This document shows positions 26,793 through 35,424 of a DNA stretch of 64,000 nucleotides, piece by piece. The DNA comes from Aliiroseovarius sediminis. GTDB lineage: Bacteria > Pseudomonadota > Alphaproteobacteria > Rhodobacterales > Rhodobacteraceae. How positions within the stretch are numbered: the stretch's first letter is position 1; each line of letters opens with the position of its first letter. The stretch lies in NCBI RefSeq assembly GCF_022678485.1, contig NZ_JALBYP010000022.1, positions 1-64,000 on the forward strand, read 5' to 3'. Position numbers and translations under genes: made by a program. Under the pieces are notes generated by a model, which was not told where the DNA came from, did not search any database, and saw nothing but the letters and a program-made list of their open reading frames with translations.

Positions 26793-27493
26793 CGCAGCCG
26801 GTCTTTCCCCCCTTGTTCTCCGGGTTTGATGCCGACGGCGCGAACCCGTTTGCGCTGGCCTGTGCGCAGGCGAAGGCGGTGTGTGACGCAGGGCTTGTGA
26901 CCTATGATCTGGCCCATGACCGCCTGCGCGCAGCCATCGTGTTCGCGCCCGAGGTGCCGCTGCGCCAAGCCGCCTGTATGTTGCCGCTGTGCGGGCTTGG
27001 CTTTCAAAACGCCCTTGGCGCCCTTGCCCCGCCCGAGGTTGCAGTGCATCTGGGCTGGGACGGCGGGATTTACGTGAATGGCGGGCGGTGCGGTGCGCTG
27101 ACAATCGCGGCGTCCCGGCACGACCCGGATGCTGTGCCCGACTGGCTGGTGGTTGGCCTGTCGTTGGACCTGTGGCCACCTTCGGACGACACGGGGCACA
27201 CACCGGACGCGACCGCGCTTTATGCCGAAGGATGTGGCGATGTGGACGCCGTGACGCTGCTTGAAGCATGGGTTCGGCACACCCTTGTCGCCCTAAACGA
27301 CTGGGCCGAGGATGGATCGGCCCGCCTTCACGCCAGTTGGCTTGGCGTGGCGCACGGGCGCGATACGGAAGTGGCAGTCGCCGGGCAGCGTGGCACCTTC
27401 GTCGGTCTTGATGAAGACCTTGGACTTTTGTTGAAATCCGGTGATCAATCCCGTCTGATCCCCCTCACCGCCCTGTTGACGGAGCCCACATGA
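26789..27493 (+). CDS. Biotin/lipoate protein ligase-like protein with DUF4444
   Basis: A 234-residue protein. The first two thirds resemble the biotin/lipoate A/B ligase fold (LPLCGLGFQNALGALAPPEVAVHLGWDGGIYVNGGRCG), and the C-terminal part (WLGVAHGRDTEVAVAGQRGTFVGLDEDLGLLLK) fits the small DUF4444 domain. The substrate is unknown. It is not near lipoate genes but within the formate dehydrogenase accessory operon, joined by ATGA overlaps to Mrp and DUF6505, so it may act on a protein of that pathway. Confidence 0.78.
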   Translation: MTQPVFPPLFSGFDADGANPFALACAQAKAVCDAGLVTYDLAHDRLRAAIVFAPEVPLRQAACMLPLCGLGFQNALGALAPPEVAVHLGWDGGIYVNGGRCGALTIAASRHDPDAVPDWLVVGLSLDLWPPSDDTGHTPDATALYAEGCGDVDAVTLLEAWVRHTLVALNDWAEDGSARLHASWLGVAHGRDTEVAVAGQRGTFVGLDEDLGLLLKSGDQSRLIPLTALLTEPT

Positions 27494-27978
27494 AACTTGC
27501 CCGCGCGATCCATTTTGACGAAAGCGACACTCGCGTTTTTCACAATCCGGTCCGCACCGGTGAATGGTGCATTTCCGGCGGGTTTGAGTTCTCAAACTGG
27601 AGCGAGGCCGATCTGGTCGGCAAGGCCCGCCAAGCCTTTTCCAACGGCTGGATGGGGTGTGAGACCTTCGGCCGTGTCAGCTTTGTCGCTGTCACCCAGA
27701 TCGAACCCGCCGAGCATGACATGCTGGCCGATCGTCTGGCGCAGCATTTCGTCGACATCTACGGCGCACCATCATTTGAAGTCGCGCGCCATGTCGCCGT
27801 GGAAGAACTGTCGCAGATGGCCGATCTGTGCGAAGAACACGCAGCCAACACTCTGCTGACCGTGATGCGCGACCTGACCGAAGCCGGTGTGCGCGAAACC
27901 TATCGCGTGATCGAGGCGCAGGCCGCCGGGCTTGAGCAATTTGCCATCCACGCCACGCTGGACGACCCGCAGACCTAA
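27490..27978 (+). CDS. DUF6505 family protein
   Basis: A 162-residue protein of alternating helix and strand (MKLARAIHFDESDTRVF; GWMGCETFGRVSFVAVTQIE; VEELSQMADLCEEHAANTLL). It matches DUF6505, which I associate with formate dehydrogenase accessory operons; no function is known to me. It overlaps the ligase-like gene by four bases and is the last gene before the tungstate transporter, 140 bp upstream of tupB. Confidence 0.75.
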   Translation: MKLARAIHFDESDTRVFHNPVRTGEWCISGGFEFSNWSEADLVGKARQAFSNGWMGCETFGRVSFVAVTQIEPAEHDMLADRLAQHFVDIYGAPSFEVARHVAVEELSQMADLCEEHAANTLLTVMRDLTEAGVRETYRVIEAQAAGLEQFAIHATLDDPQT

Positions 27979-28118
27979 GGCGTCAGCGCCCCAATACACC
28001 CATTTGTGACCATGTGATCCGACGCCGTTGTCAGTGCCATTCTCAACCTGTCGGGAATGGGGATGGATTCTTGCGTGTTCTTGTGCGAAATTTCCCAAGA
28101 GCGGGAGGAAATACATAA

Positions 28119-28826
28119 ATGGAGAGCTTTTCAGCAATCTTGACCGAGGCGTTGGGCCTGATCTTGGCTTGGGATCCCGACGTGATCGAGATCATTGTGC
28201 TATCCTTGCGTGTAACGCTATCCGCGGTTGCAGCGGCCTGTTTGATCGGGTTTCCGCTGGGCGCAGTGATCGGCGCGTTCCGCTTCCCCCTGCGCACAGG
28301 TGTGATCGTGGCGATGAACACCATGATGGGCCTGCCGCCCGTCGTGGTGGGCCTGCTGGTCTATCTGATGCTGTCAGCCGCTGGTCCCTTGGGTGTTCTG
28401 GGGCTGCTTTACACCCCCACGGCCATGGTCGTGGCGCAGACCATCTTGGTGACACCGATCGTCGCCGCGCTGACCCGTCAGGTGATCGAAGACCTCTACA
28501 ACGAATATTCCGAGCAGTTCACGTCGCTTGGCGTCGGCCCGTTTGATCGAGTGCGCGCGCTGCTTTGGGATGCGCGCTACAGCTTGCTGACCGTGGCGCT
28601 GGCCGGGTTTGGGCGTGCGGTTGCCGAGGTGGGCGCGGTCATCATCGTTGGCGGCAACATCAACCACGTCACGCGTGTGATGACGACAACGATCGCGCTG
28701 GAAACCTCGAAGGGCAATTTGCAACTGGCGCTGGCGTTGGGGATGATCCTTCTGACCATCGCAGTGATCGTGAACGGCCTTCTGATGGCCATTCGCGGCA
28801 CAGCGGCAAGGGCGGCCTATGTCTGA
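28119..28826 (+). CDS. tupB: Tungstate ABC transporter permease TupB
   Basis: A 235-residue inner-membrane permease with about five hydrophobic segments and the binding-protein-dependent EAA-type loop (EQFTSLGVGPFDRVRALLWDARYSLL). PVVVGLLVYLMLSAAGPLG and GNINHVTRVMTTTIALETSKG are typical of TupB. GGGAGGAAA precedes the ATG. The 140 bases upstream may hold a separate promoter. TupB-TupC overlap by eight bases, followed by TupA, an order seen for tungstate importers. Confidence 0.88.
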   Translation: MESFSAILTEALGLILAWDPDVIEIIVLSLRVTLSAVAAACLIGFPLGAVIGAFRFPLRTGVIVAMNTMMGLPPVVVGLLVYLMLSAAGPLGVLGLLYTPTAMVVAQTILVTPIVAALTRQVIEDLYNEYSEQFTSLGVGPFDRVRALLWDARYSLLTVALAGFGRAVAEVGAVIIVGGNINHVTRVMTTTIALETSKGNLQLALALGMILLTIAVIVNGLLMAIRGTAARAAYV

Positions 28827-29613
28827 GGCGGTTGTGAACATAAGCGAACGCAAGCGTGGCCCTGCTGCGCGCGCAGGGTCCGCCACCTCGGCCCCGTTAT
28901 TGAAGGCGCGCGGCCTGTGTTTTGACGCAGGAGGGCACCGCCTGATCGACGGGATCGACCTGGATATCCACCCCGGTCGCTGCACCGTCATCATGGGCGC
29001 CAACGGCAGCGGCAAAAGCTTGCTACTGCGCCTTCTGCACGGATTGTTGACCCCAACCGCGGGCGAGGTTCTCTGGCAAGGTCAGCCCTTGGACGCCACC
29101 GCGCGCCAGCAACAGGCGATGGTGTTTCAACGCCCCGTCATGCTGCGCCGGTCGGTGGCCGCAAATCTGCGGTTTGCGCTGTCGGTACGCGGCGTGCGCG
29201 GCTCTGAACGCAAAACGCGCGAGGCCGAGACGATTGCGCTGGCACGTCTAGACGCGCTCAAAGACAAGCCCGCCCGCGTTCTGTCGGGCGGCGAACAACA
29301 ACGCCTTGCCGTGGCCCGTGCCATGATCTGCACGCCGCGCATGTTGTTTTTGGATGAGCCGACCGCCAGCCTTGATCCGGCCTCGACCCAAGCAATCGAA
29401 CACATGGTCCAGGACGCACGCGAAAGCGGGACGACAATCATCGTCGTTACCCACGACGCAGGGCAAGCCCGCAGGCTGGGCGACGATCTGATTTTTCTGC
29501 ATGGCGGACGGGTGGCTGAAACCGGCCCCGTTGCGGAGGTGCTGGACCACCCCAGCTCTGAAGCTGCCCAAGCGTGGCTTGGGGGCCGCTTGCTTGTTCC
29601 ATCCAAACCCTAA
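28819..29613 (+). CDS. tupC: Tungstate ABC transporter ATP-binding protein TupC
   Basis: A 264-residue ABC ATPase. Walker A is GANGSGKSLLLR, the Q-loop is VFQRPVMLRRSV, the signature is LSGGEQQRLAVARA, Walker B is MLFLDEPTASLDP and the switch His follows in IVVTHD. The VMLRRSVAANLRFAL segment after the Q-loop is characteristic of the TupC/sulfate-tungstate branch. It energises TupB; partners are encoded on either side. Confidence 0.9.
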   Translation: MSEAVVNISERKRGPAARAGSATSAPLLKARGLCFDAGGHRLIDGIDLDIHPGRCTVIMGANGSGKSLLLRLLHGLLTPTAGEVLWQGQPLDATARQQQAMVFQRPVMLRRSVAANLRFALSVRGVRGSERKTREAETIALARLDALKDKPARVLSGGEQQRLAVARAMICTPRMLFLDEPTASLDPASTQAIEHMVQDARESGTTIIVVTHDAGQARRLGDDLIFLHGGRVAETGPVAEVLDHPSSEAAQAWLGGRLLVPSKP

Positions 29614-29643
29614 CGAAACCAAAATCATAATAGGAGTATGATA

Positions 29644-30468
29644 ATGTTTAGACGCAGTTTCCTTGGCTTTGCCACCGCCGGCCTTCTAGCCCTTGGCCTG
29701 ACTGGCCCAGCCACCGCGCAGGACGATTTTATCGTTGTGCAATCCACGACCTCAACCCAGAACTCAGGTTTGTTCGATTATATTCTGCCGATGTTCACCG
29801 ACAAAACGGGGGTCGAAGTGCGCGTGGTTGCCGTGGGTACAGGTCAGGCAATCAAGAACGCCGCCAATGGCGATGGCGATGTGCTGTTTGTCCACGCCAA
29901 ACCAGCGGAAGAAAAATTCGTCGCCGACGGTCACGGTGTCAGCCGCAGCGACGTGATGTATAACGACTTTGTCATCGTCGGCCCGCCCGCCGACCCGGCA
30001 GAAGTCGCAGGCATGTCCGATGTCGCCGCCGCCTTGTCCAAGATTGCTGAAGCCGAGGCACCCTTTGCATCGCGCGGGGATGACAGCGGCACCCACAAGG
30101 CGGAGCTGAGCCTGTGGAACGAAGCGGGCGTCGATGTGGCGGCAGCTTCAGGCGGTTGGTATCGCGAAACCGGCTCGGGCATGGGTGCCACGCTGAACAC
30201 CGGGACCGGAATGGATGCCTATATCATGACAGACCGCGCAACCTGGATCAGCTTTGGTAACAAAGGGGATTACCAGATCGCTGTGGAAGGCGACGAAAAG
30301 ATGTTCAACCAATACGGCATCATTCTGGTGAACCCGGAAATGCACGCCAACGTGAAGGGCGATCTGGGTCAGCAATTTGTTGACTGGGTTCTGTCGGACG
30401 AAGGGCAAGAGGCGATCGCGTCCTACAAGGTGGACGATCAGCAATTGTTCTTCCCGAACGCGAAGTGA
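29644..30468 (+). CDS. tupA: Tungstate-binding periplasmic protein TupA
   Basis: A 274-residue binding protein with a signal peptide (FRRSFLGFATAGLLALGLTGPATA, possibly Tat-type). The oxyanion-binding signatures of TupA are present: VQSTTSTQNSGLF after the signal and SRGDDSGTHKAEL in the middle. TupA proteins bind tungstate much more tightly than molybdate. AGGAG at 29632-29636 suits the ATG at 29644 better than that at 29638. It serves TupBC and, by context, metal supply to the formate dehydrogenase. Confidence 0.9.
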   Translation: MFRRSFLGFATAGLLALGLTGPATAQDDFIVVQSTTSTQNSGLFDYILPMFTDKTGVEVRVVAVGTGQAIKNAANGDGDVLFVHAKPAEEKFVADGHGVSRSDVMYNDFVIVGPPADPAEVAGMSDVAAALSKIAEAEAPFASRGDDSGTHKAELSLWNEAGVDVAAASGGWYRETGSGMGATLNTGTGMDAYIMTDRATWISFGNKGDYQIAVEGDEKMFNQYGIILVNPEMHANVKGDLGQQFVDWVLSDEGQEAIASYKVDDQQLFFPNAK

Positions 30469-30490
30469 CTTGAAACCACCCTGACAACCG

Positions 30491-30518
30491 GGCGCGCCCA
30501 TCTTGTGGCGCGCCTTTT
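30491..30518 (+). terminator. Rho-independent terminator after tupA
   Basis: GGCGCGCC at 30491-30498 and again at 30507-30514 (self-complementary) form an 8-bp stem with an eight-base loop, followed by TTTT. It separates tupBCA from the ModA-like gene, perhaps with readthrough. Confidence 0.75.
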
Positions 30519-30537
30519 GTGAATAAGGAAGAGTCTC

Positions 30538-31332
30538 ATGAAACAGATCCTTACAGCGGGCGTCCTTGCCATGTTTGCAACCACACACCCCGCCCTAAGC
30601 GACGAGGTGACACTGCACGCCGCTGGTAGCCTGAAGGCCGCAATGACAGATATTGCCGACGCATTTGAGGCCACAACGGATATGCAGGTCGCACGCAATT
30701 TCGGCCCCTCGGGCCTGCTTCGCGAACGTATCGAAGGGGGCGAACATGCCGAAGTTTTCGCCTCGGCCAATATGCGCCATCCGCAGACGCTTGCCGATGC
30801 GGCGCTTGCGGGCGACGTGACCATGTTTGCCCGCAACAGCCTGTGCGGGCTCGCCCAGCAGGATATCGCAGTGTCGTCCGACACGATCCTTGACGTGATG
30901 CTGTCGCCAGATACACGCCTTGGGACCTCGACCCCTAAAGCGGACCCGTCAGGCGACTACGCTTGGCAGCTTTTCGACAAGGCCGACGCCATCGCGCCGG
31001 GCAGCACGGAAACACTCAAATCCAAAGCCCTGCAATTGACGGGCGGACCAAACAGCGCCACGCCGCCAGAAGGCCGCAATCCTTATGGCTGGGTGATGAG
31101 CGAGGATCAGGCCGATCTATTTTTGACCTATTGCACCAACGCAGTGCTTGCGCAGCGCGATACACCCGGATTGCAGATCGTGCAATTGCCAGAGGCGCTG
31201 GCCGTAGGTGCCGATTACGGCCTGACGGTGATAAACGGCGCATCGGCAGCGGCAGACGACCTTGCCGCCTTCGTAACCGGGCCTGATGCGCAGAAAATCC
31301 TGTCCAGCTATGGCTTTAAGGCGCCAGATTAA
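30538..31332 (+). CDS. ModA-like molybdate/tungstate-binding protein, orphan
   Basis: A 264-residue periplasmic binding protein. A signal peptide (KQILTAGVLAMFATTHPALS) is followed by the ModA-type start VTLHAAGSLKAAMTDIADAFE and the anion loop FGPSGLLRERIEGG and EVFASANMRH. No modB or modC gene adjoins it. It may share the TupBC permease, giving the importer a second ligand range, or act as a sensor for the facing regulator. AATAAGGAAGAG is the ribosome site. Confidence 0.82.
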   Translation: MKQILTAGVLAMFATTHPALSDEVTLHAAGSLKAAMTDIADAFEATTDMQVARNFGPSGLLRERIEGGEHAEVFASANMRHPQTLADAALAGDVTMFARNSLCGLAQQDIAVSSDTILDVMLSPDTRLGTSTPKADPSGDYAWQLFDKADAIAPGSTETLKSKALQLTGGPNSATPPEGRNPYGWVMSEDQADLFLTYCTNAVLAQRDTPGLQIVQLPEALAVGADYGLTVINGASAAADDLAAFVTGPDAQKILSSYGFKAPD

Positions 31333-31364
31333 AACGGTTTCGCGCGGCTGCTTGGGGGGGGGCG

Positions 31365-32246
31365 TCATTCCGGCAGCCAGCGCACCGCCCCCATGTCGCC
31401 AAGGTCATAACCACCCATCGCCGCCGCCTTGTCGTGACATGCGGCTGTGCGGGCGAATTGCAGAAGTGTCTGCACTGGTGGCGTGAAATAAGTGTGCTGG
31501 TCGATCAGCAGGTCGAACCGTTCTTCGGCCAGCGGCAGGAAGCCAAGGCTGAACTGTCGGGCCATTGCCTCGATCCCCGTGGCGGCATCGGCCTGTCCGG
31601 CGGCGACGGCAGCGGCAGCTTCGTGTTCGGTATGGGCCAGCTCGCTGACCAGCTCCAGATCGCTGGCATCAATTCCTTCGCGCTTCAACATCTCTTCGAA
31701 GAACGTGGCGCCGCCGGCCCCCGGCTGACGCCGCGCGACGCGCTTGCCTTTCAGGTCTGCAACGCGGGTGATCTTGTCAGCGGCATCTGGTGCCAGCACA
31801 AGTCCGCGCGCGCGGGTAGCCCATGCGATCAGAACGCAGTTCCTCACACCCTGCGCCGATACGATATCCACGTTCCAATCGGTCTCGCCCGGAATATGAA
31901 GCCCCGTCAGCGCAGCCTGCCCGTCGGTGAAACAGTCAAGCCCCGCCCGGCTGCCGTTGAACATGGTGGCAAGGCCAGATCCGCTTTCACGCACCGCCCA
32001 TTCCAGAAGCGGATCATGCGATCCGGTCAGAACCGCAGGGCGCACGCTCGCCACTGGTGCCGCGTCGCTGTTGATCCAGTCCAGCAGTTCGGACCTTGGA
32101 AAAATCAGCTTGCCGGTGATGCGCCGATGCGGAATTTCCCCGGTGGCCGCAAGATCATAGACCTTGCGTTCCTTCACCCGCAGCAGCTCTGCCACCTCTT
32201 TGGTGGTCAGGTAGCTTGGATCATCGTTTCTGTCGTCCTGTGGCAT
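31365..32246 (-). CDS. HTH (excisionase-type) regulator with periplasmic-binding-like domain
   Basis: A 293-residue putative regulator. Residues about 12-60 are a MerR/excisionase-type helix-turn-helix (YLTTKEVAELLRVKERKVYDLAATGEIPHRRITGKLIFPR). From about residue 75 a PBP-like domain begins (LTGSHDPLLEWAVRESGSGLATMFNGSRAGLDCF). Such proteins are found with molybdate and tungstate genes and are thought to sense the anion or cofactor. It is convergent with the ModA-like gene, separated by 32 bases that include a run of nine G. Confidence 0.83.
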   Translation of the reverse strand: MPQDDRNDDPSYLTTKEVAELLRVKERKVYDLAATGEIPHRRITGKLIFPRSELLDWINSDAAPVASVRPAVLTGSHDPLLEWAVRESGSGLATMFNGSRAGLDCFTDGQAALTGLHIPGETDWNVDIVSAQGVRNCVLIAWATRARGLVLAPDAADKITRVADLKGKRVARRQPGAGGATFFEEMLKREGIDASDLELVSELAHTEHEAAAAVAAGQADAATGIEAMARQFSLGFLPLAEERFDLLIDQHTYFTPPVQTLLQFARTAACHDKAAAMGGYDLGDMGAVRWLPE

Positions 32247-32319
32247 TACCGCGCCCGTGGTTCAAAGCACGAAGATGGGCGATCAGGCCGTTTTTCACAA
32301 GACCAAAGGCACATGGCAA

Positions 32320-35300
32320 TCAGGCGTCCGCCTTCTTGTCAGACGACGCAAACATCTTCTTATAGTCGGACTTCGACAGATTATAGGCCGCGTCAGATTT
32401 TGAAATCAGCGTGTAGAACATCGGCACCACGAACAACGTGAAGGCCGTGCCGATCAAAAGCCCGGTAAAGATCACCAGCCCCATCGTTTGTCGTGCCGCG
32501 GCCCCTGCCCCGTCAGCCATCATAAGAGGAACCACCGCCAATACCATCGCTGCGGTCGTCATCAGGATCGGACGCAAGCGTGTCTTGGCCGCCGCAACGA
32601 TGGCCTGTTTACGCGACAGGTTATGTTCGTCACGCTGTTGGTTGGCGAACTCGACCATCAAAATGCCGTGCTTGGTGATCAGGCCGATCAGGGTGATCAG
32701 GCCGACCTGCGAATAAATGTTCAGCGTCCCCAACCCAAGGTTCAGGGGCAGGAGTGCACCAAAGATCGACAAGGGCACGGACATCAGAATGATGAAGGGG
32801 TCGCGGAAGCTCTCAAATTGCGCGGCTAGAACCAGATAAATCACCACGATGGCTGCCGCGAAAGCAAACAGGATCGTATTGCCCTGTGCTACCTCAAGCC
32901 GCGATTGGCCCGAATAGTCGATGAAGAAGCCTTCGGGCAGTACTTCGCGCGCGATCTCTTCCAGTTGGGCCAGACCGTCGCCGGTCGAGGTGCCGATGGC
33001 AGGCAGCGCCGTCAGCGTGGCCGAGTTCAACTGGTCAAATTGTTCGATCGAGGCCGCACTGGCGCCCGTATTCACCGATACAACCGATGACAAAGGCACC
33101 ATTTCCCCGGTCGACGACCGCACGAAGAACTGGCCCAGACGTTCGGGATTGTTGCGCCATTCCTGCGGCACCTGGGTGATGATGTCATAGCTATTGCTGT
33201 CGCGATCAAACTGCGCCACCGCGTTGCCGCCGACCAGAAGGGCCAGCGTGTTACCGATTTCGGATACCGGCACATTCAAGCTGGCTGCCCGGTCGCGGTC
33301 AATCGTCACCGTCACCTGCGGCGCATCGAAGCTAAGCGAGTTCTGCACCACGATGAACCGGCCCGAAGCCATAGCTTTCTTGCGAATTTCCTCGGCCACC
33401 TCGACCACACGTTCGGGGTCATAGATCGACTGGATCACCAGCGACACTGGCAAACCGCCACCCGCACCGGGCAGGGTCGGTGGGGCAAACACAAAGCCCT
33501 CAACCCCGGTGTTCTTGTCCAGCACGGCCTGAATGTCGGCCTGCACCTCGGCCTGACTGCGGTCACGATCCGCCCAGTCTTGCAGCGACCAGATATAAAT
33601 CCCCGTGTTCCCCGCCCCGCCAAAGCCGGCGATCGAGAACCCCAGATCGACCTCGGGCACCTCGCTTGTGTCTTCTGTCACCTTGTCGATGTAAAGCGCG
33701 GTATATTCCGTGGTCGCGTAACGCGGACCATTCAGGAAGGCAAACAGCGCGCCCTGATCTTCCTCGGGCGCCAGCTCTGTGGTGGTGTTCAAGAACATGA
33801 ATCCCGTCGCACCCAGAAGCGCCACAACCATCAGCAAGGTCACGGGCCGGTAATCCAGCGACGACGCCACGCGGCGTTCATACCAGTTCGATACCTTGTC
33901 TGACGTGCGATCCACCAACTTCTCGAACCGTCCACCGCTGCCGTGCTTCAACAGCCGCGCCGACATCATCGGCGTGATTGTCAGCGCAACAACGCCAGAA
34001 ATCAGCACTGCCCCCGCAAGTGTCAGCGCGAATTCCGAGAACAGCGCACCGGTCAGCCCGCCGGTAAAGGCAAGCGGCGCCAGAACGGCAGCGAGCGTCA
34101 CGCTCATCGCGATAACCGGGCCGGTGATTTCCTGCATCCCGACAATCGCGGCACGGGCGGGTGCCATGCCTTCTTCGATATGGCGGTGGATATTTTCCAC
34201 GACCACAATCGCGTCATCCACCACAAGGCCAATGGCCAGAACCATCGCCAAAAGCGTCAAAAGGTTGATCGAATAGCCAAGCGCCAGAAGGATCATACAG
34301 ACCCCGATCAGCGACAATGGAATGGTGACAACCGGCATCAAAACCGAACGGAAAGAGCCTAGAAACAGGTAAATAACCACAATCACGATCAAAACGGCTT
34401 CAGCGATGGTCTTGAACACCTCTTCAATCGAGGCGCTGATCGTCTTGGTCGAATCGTAAACCATTTTGATCGTCATGCCTTCAGGCAAGCTGTCGTTCAG
34501 GGCCGGCAGTTCGTCCAGAACGGCTTCGGCGGTGGTCAATGGGTTCGCAGCAGGGGTCGCGGTGATGCCAATGAACGTGCCGCTTGCGCCATCGAAGGTC
34601 ACGATCTCGTCCTGATCTTTCGACGCAAGTTCGACCCGCGCGACATCCCGCAAGCGCACAACGCCAGATGGCGTGTTGATCAATGGAAGCTCACCAAACG
34701 CTTCAGCGGTTTGCAGGGTCGATTCCAACGTGATCGAGTAAGTGACATATTCGTTTTCCGTCTTGCCGGGGGCTGACAGAAAGTTCGACGCGCGGATAGC
34801 ACCCAAAACTTCGCTTGCCGTGACGCCACGCGCAGCCAGTTTCAGCGGATCGATCCAGACACGCATCGCATAGTTGGCCGCACCGATGATCTGCATGTCT
34901 GCCACACCTTCGATGGTCGACACGCGTGGGCGCACCACGCGCTCCAGATACTCGGTCAGCTGTTCTTGCGTCATGTTGGGGTTCTGGGCAGCCAGATACA
35001 TCAACGCGAAGGTCTGCCCGGTGCCTTTGGTGATCACCGGGTCTTCGGCGTCACCGGGCAACTGCCCGCGCACCTGCTGAACCTTCGCCAAAACCTCGGT
35101 CAGCGCAACATCCGGGTCTGAGCCCAGTTTCATCTGTACCGACACAACCGACGCCGAGGGCCGTGATTGGCTGGTCACATAGTCAATGTTTTCAGTTGTC
35201 GCGACAGCCGCCGCAATGGGCGCGGTGACAAACCCCTGAATCAGTTCCGGCGCAGCACCGGGATAGACGGTCGTTACGGTAACGACGGTTTCTTCGACCT

Positions 35301-35415
35301 CGGGATACTGGCGCAGCGGCAGATTATAAATGGATTGCAGGCCAAGCAGGATAATCAGGGCAGCCAGCACTGATGACAACACCGGGCGGCGAATGAAGAT
35401 TTCCGAAAAATGCAT
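32320..35415 (-). CDS. RND efflux transporter, inner-membrane pump (AcrB/MexB type)
   Basis: A 1031-residue HAE1-type RND pump. Typical marks are the N-terminus FSEIFIRRPVLSSVLAALIILLG, the repeated two-half layout with 12 membrane helices, LAIGLVVDDAIVVVENI with the proton-relay Asp residues in TM4, and the second-half GLITKHGILMVEFANQ. It exports hydrophobic or amphiphilic compounds using the proton gradient, with the adaptor encoded just upstream. No outer-membrane factor gene is adjacent. The C-terminus is rich in Lys and Asp. Confidence 0.93.
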   Translation of the reverse strand: MHFSEIFIRRPVLSSVLAALIILLGLQSIYNLPLRQYPEVEETVVTVTTVYPGAAPELIQGFVTAPIAAAVATTENIDYVTSQSRPSASVVSVQMKLGSDPDVALTEVLAKVQQVRGQLPGDAEDPVITKGTGQTFALMYLAAQNPNMTQEQLTEYLERVVRPRVSTIEGVADMQIIGAANYAMRVWIDPLKLAARGVTASEVLGAIRASNFLSAPGKTENEYVTYSITLESTLQTAEAFGELPLINTPSGVVRLRDVARVELASKDQDEIVTFDGASGTFIGITATPAANPLTTAEAVLDELPALNDSLPEGMTIKMVYDSTKTISASIEEVFKTIAEAVLIVIVVIYLFLGSFRSVLMPVVTIPLSLIGVCMILLALGYSINLLTLLAMVLAIGLVVDDAIVVVENIHRHIEEGMAPARAAIVGMQEITGPVIAMSVTLAAVLAPLAFTGGLTGALFSEFALTLAGAVLISGVVALTITPMMSARLLKHGSGGRFEKLVDRTSDKVSNWYERRVASSLDYRPVTLLMVVALLGATGFMFLNTTTELAPEEDQGALFAFLNGPRYATTEYTALYIDKVTEDTSEVPEVDLGFSIAGFGGAGNTGIYIWSLQDWADRDRSQAEVQADIQAVLDKNTGVEGFVFAPPTLPGAGGGLPVSLVIQSIYDPERVVEVAEEIRKKAMASGRFIVVQNSLSFDAPQVTVTIDRDRAASLNVPVSEIGNTLALLVGGNAVAQFDRDSNSYDIITQVPQEWRNNPERLGQFFVRSSTGEMVPLSSVVSVNTGASAASIEQFDQLNSATLTALPAIGTSTGDGLAQLEEIAREVLPEGFFIDYSGQSRLEVAQGNTILFAFAAAIVVIYLVLAAQFESFRDPFIILMSVPLSIFGALLPLNLGLGTLNIYSQVGLITLIGLITKHGILMVEFANQQRDEHNLSRKQAIVAAAKTRLRPILMTTAAMVLAVVPLMMADGAGAAARQTMGLVIFTGLLIGTAFTLFVVPMFYTLISKSDAAYNLSKSDYKKMFASSDKKADA

Positions 35416-35424
35416 CTCGCGCCC

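Noticed and set aside
25488-27269. Open frame of about 590 codons antisense to DUF6494, Mrp and the ligase-like gene
   Set aside because: Runs across three well-supported genes on the other strand and reads as low-complexity Arg/His-rich sequence.
31354-31362. Run of nine G as a phase-variation tract
   Set aside because: It lies between two convergent stop codons, not in a gene or promoter; at most a sequencing-error risk.
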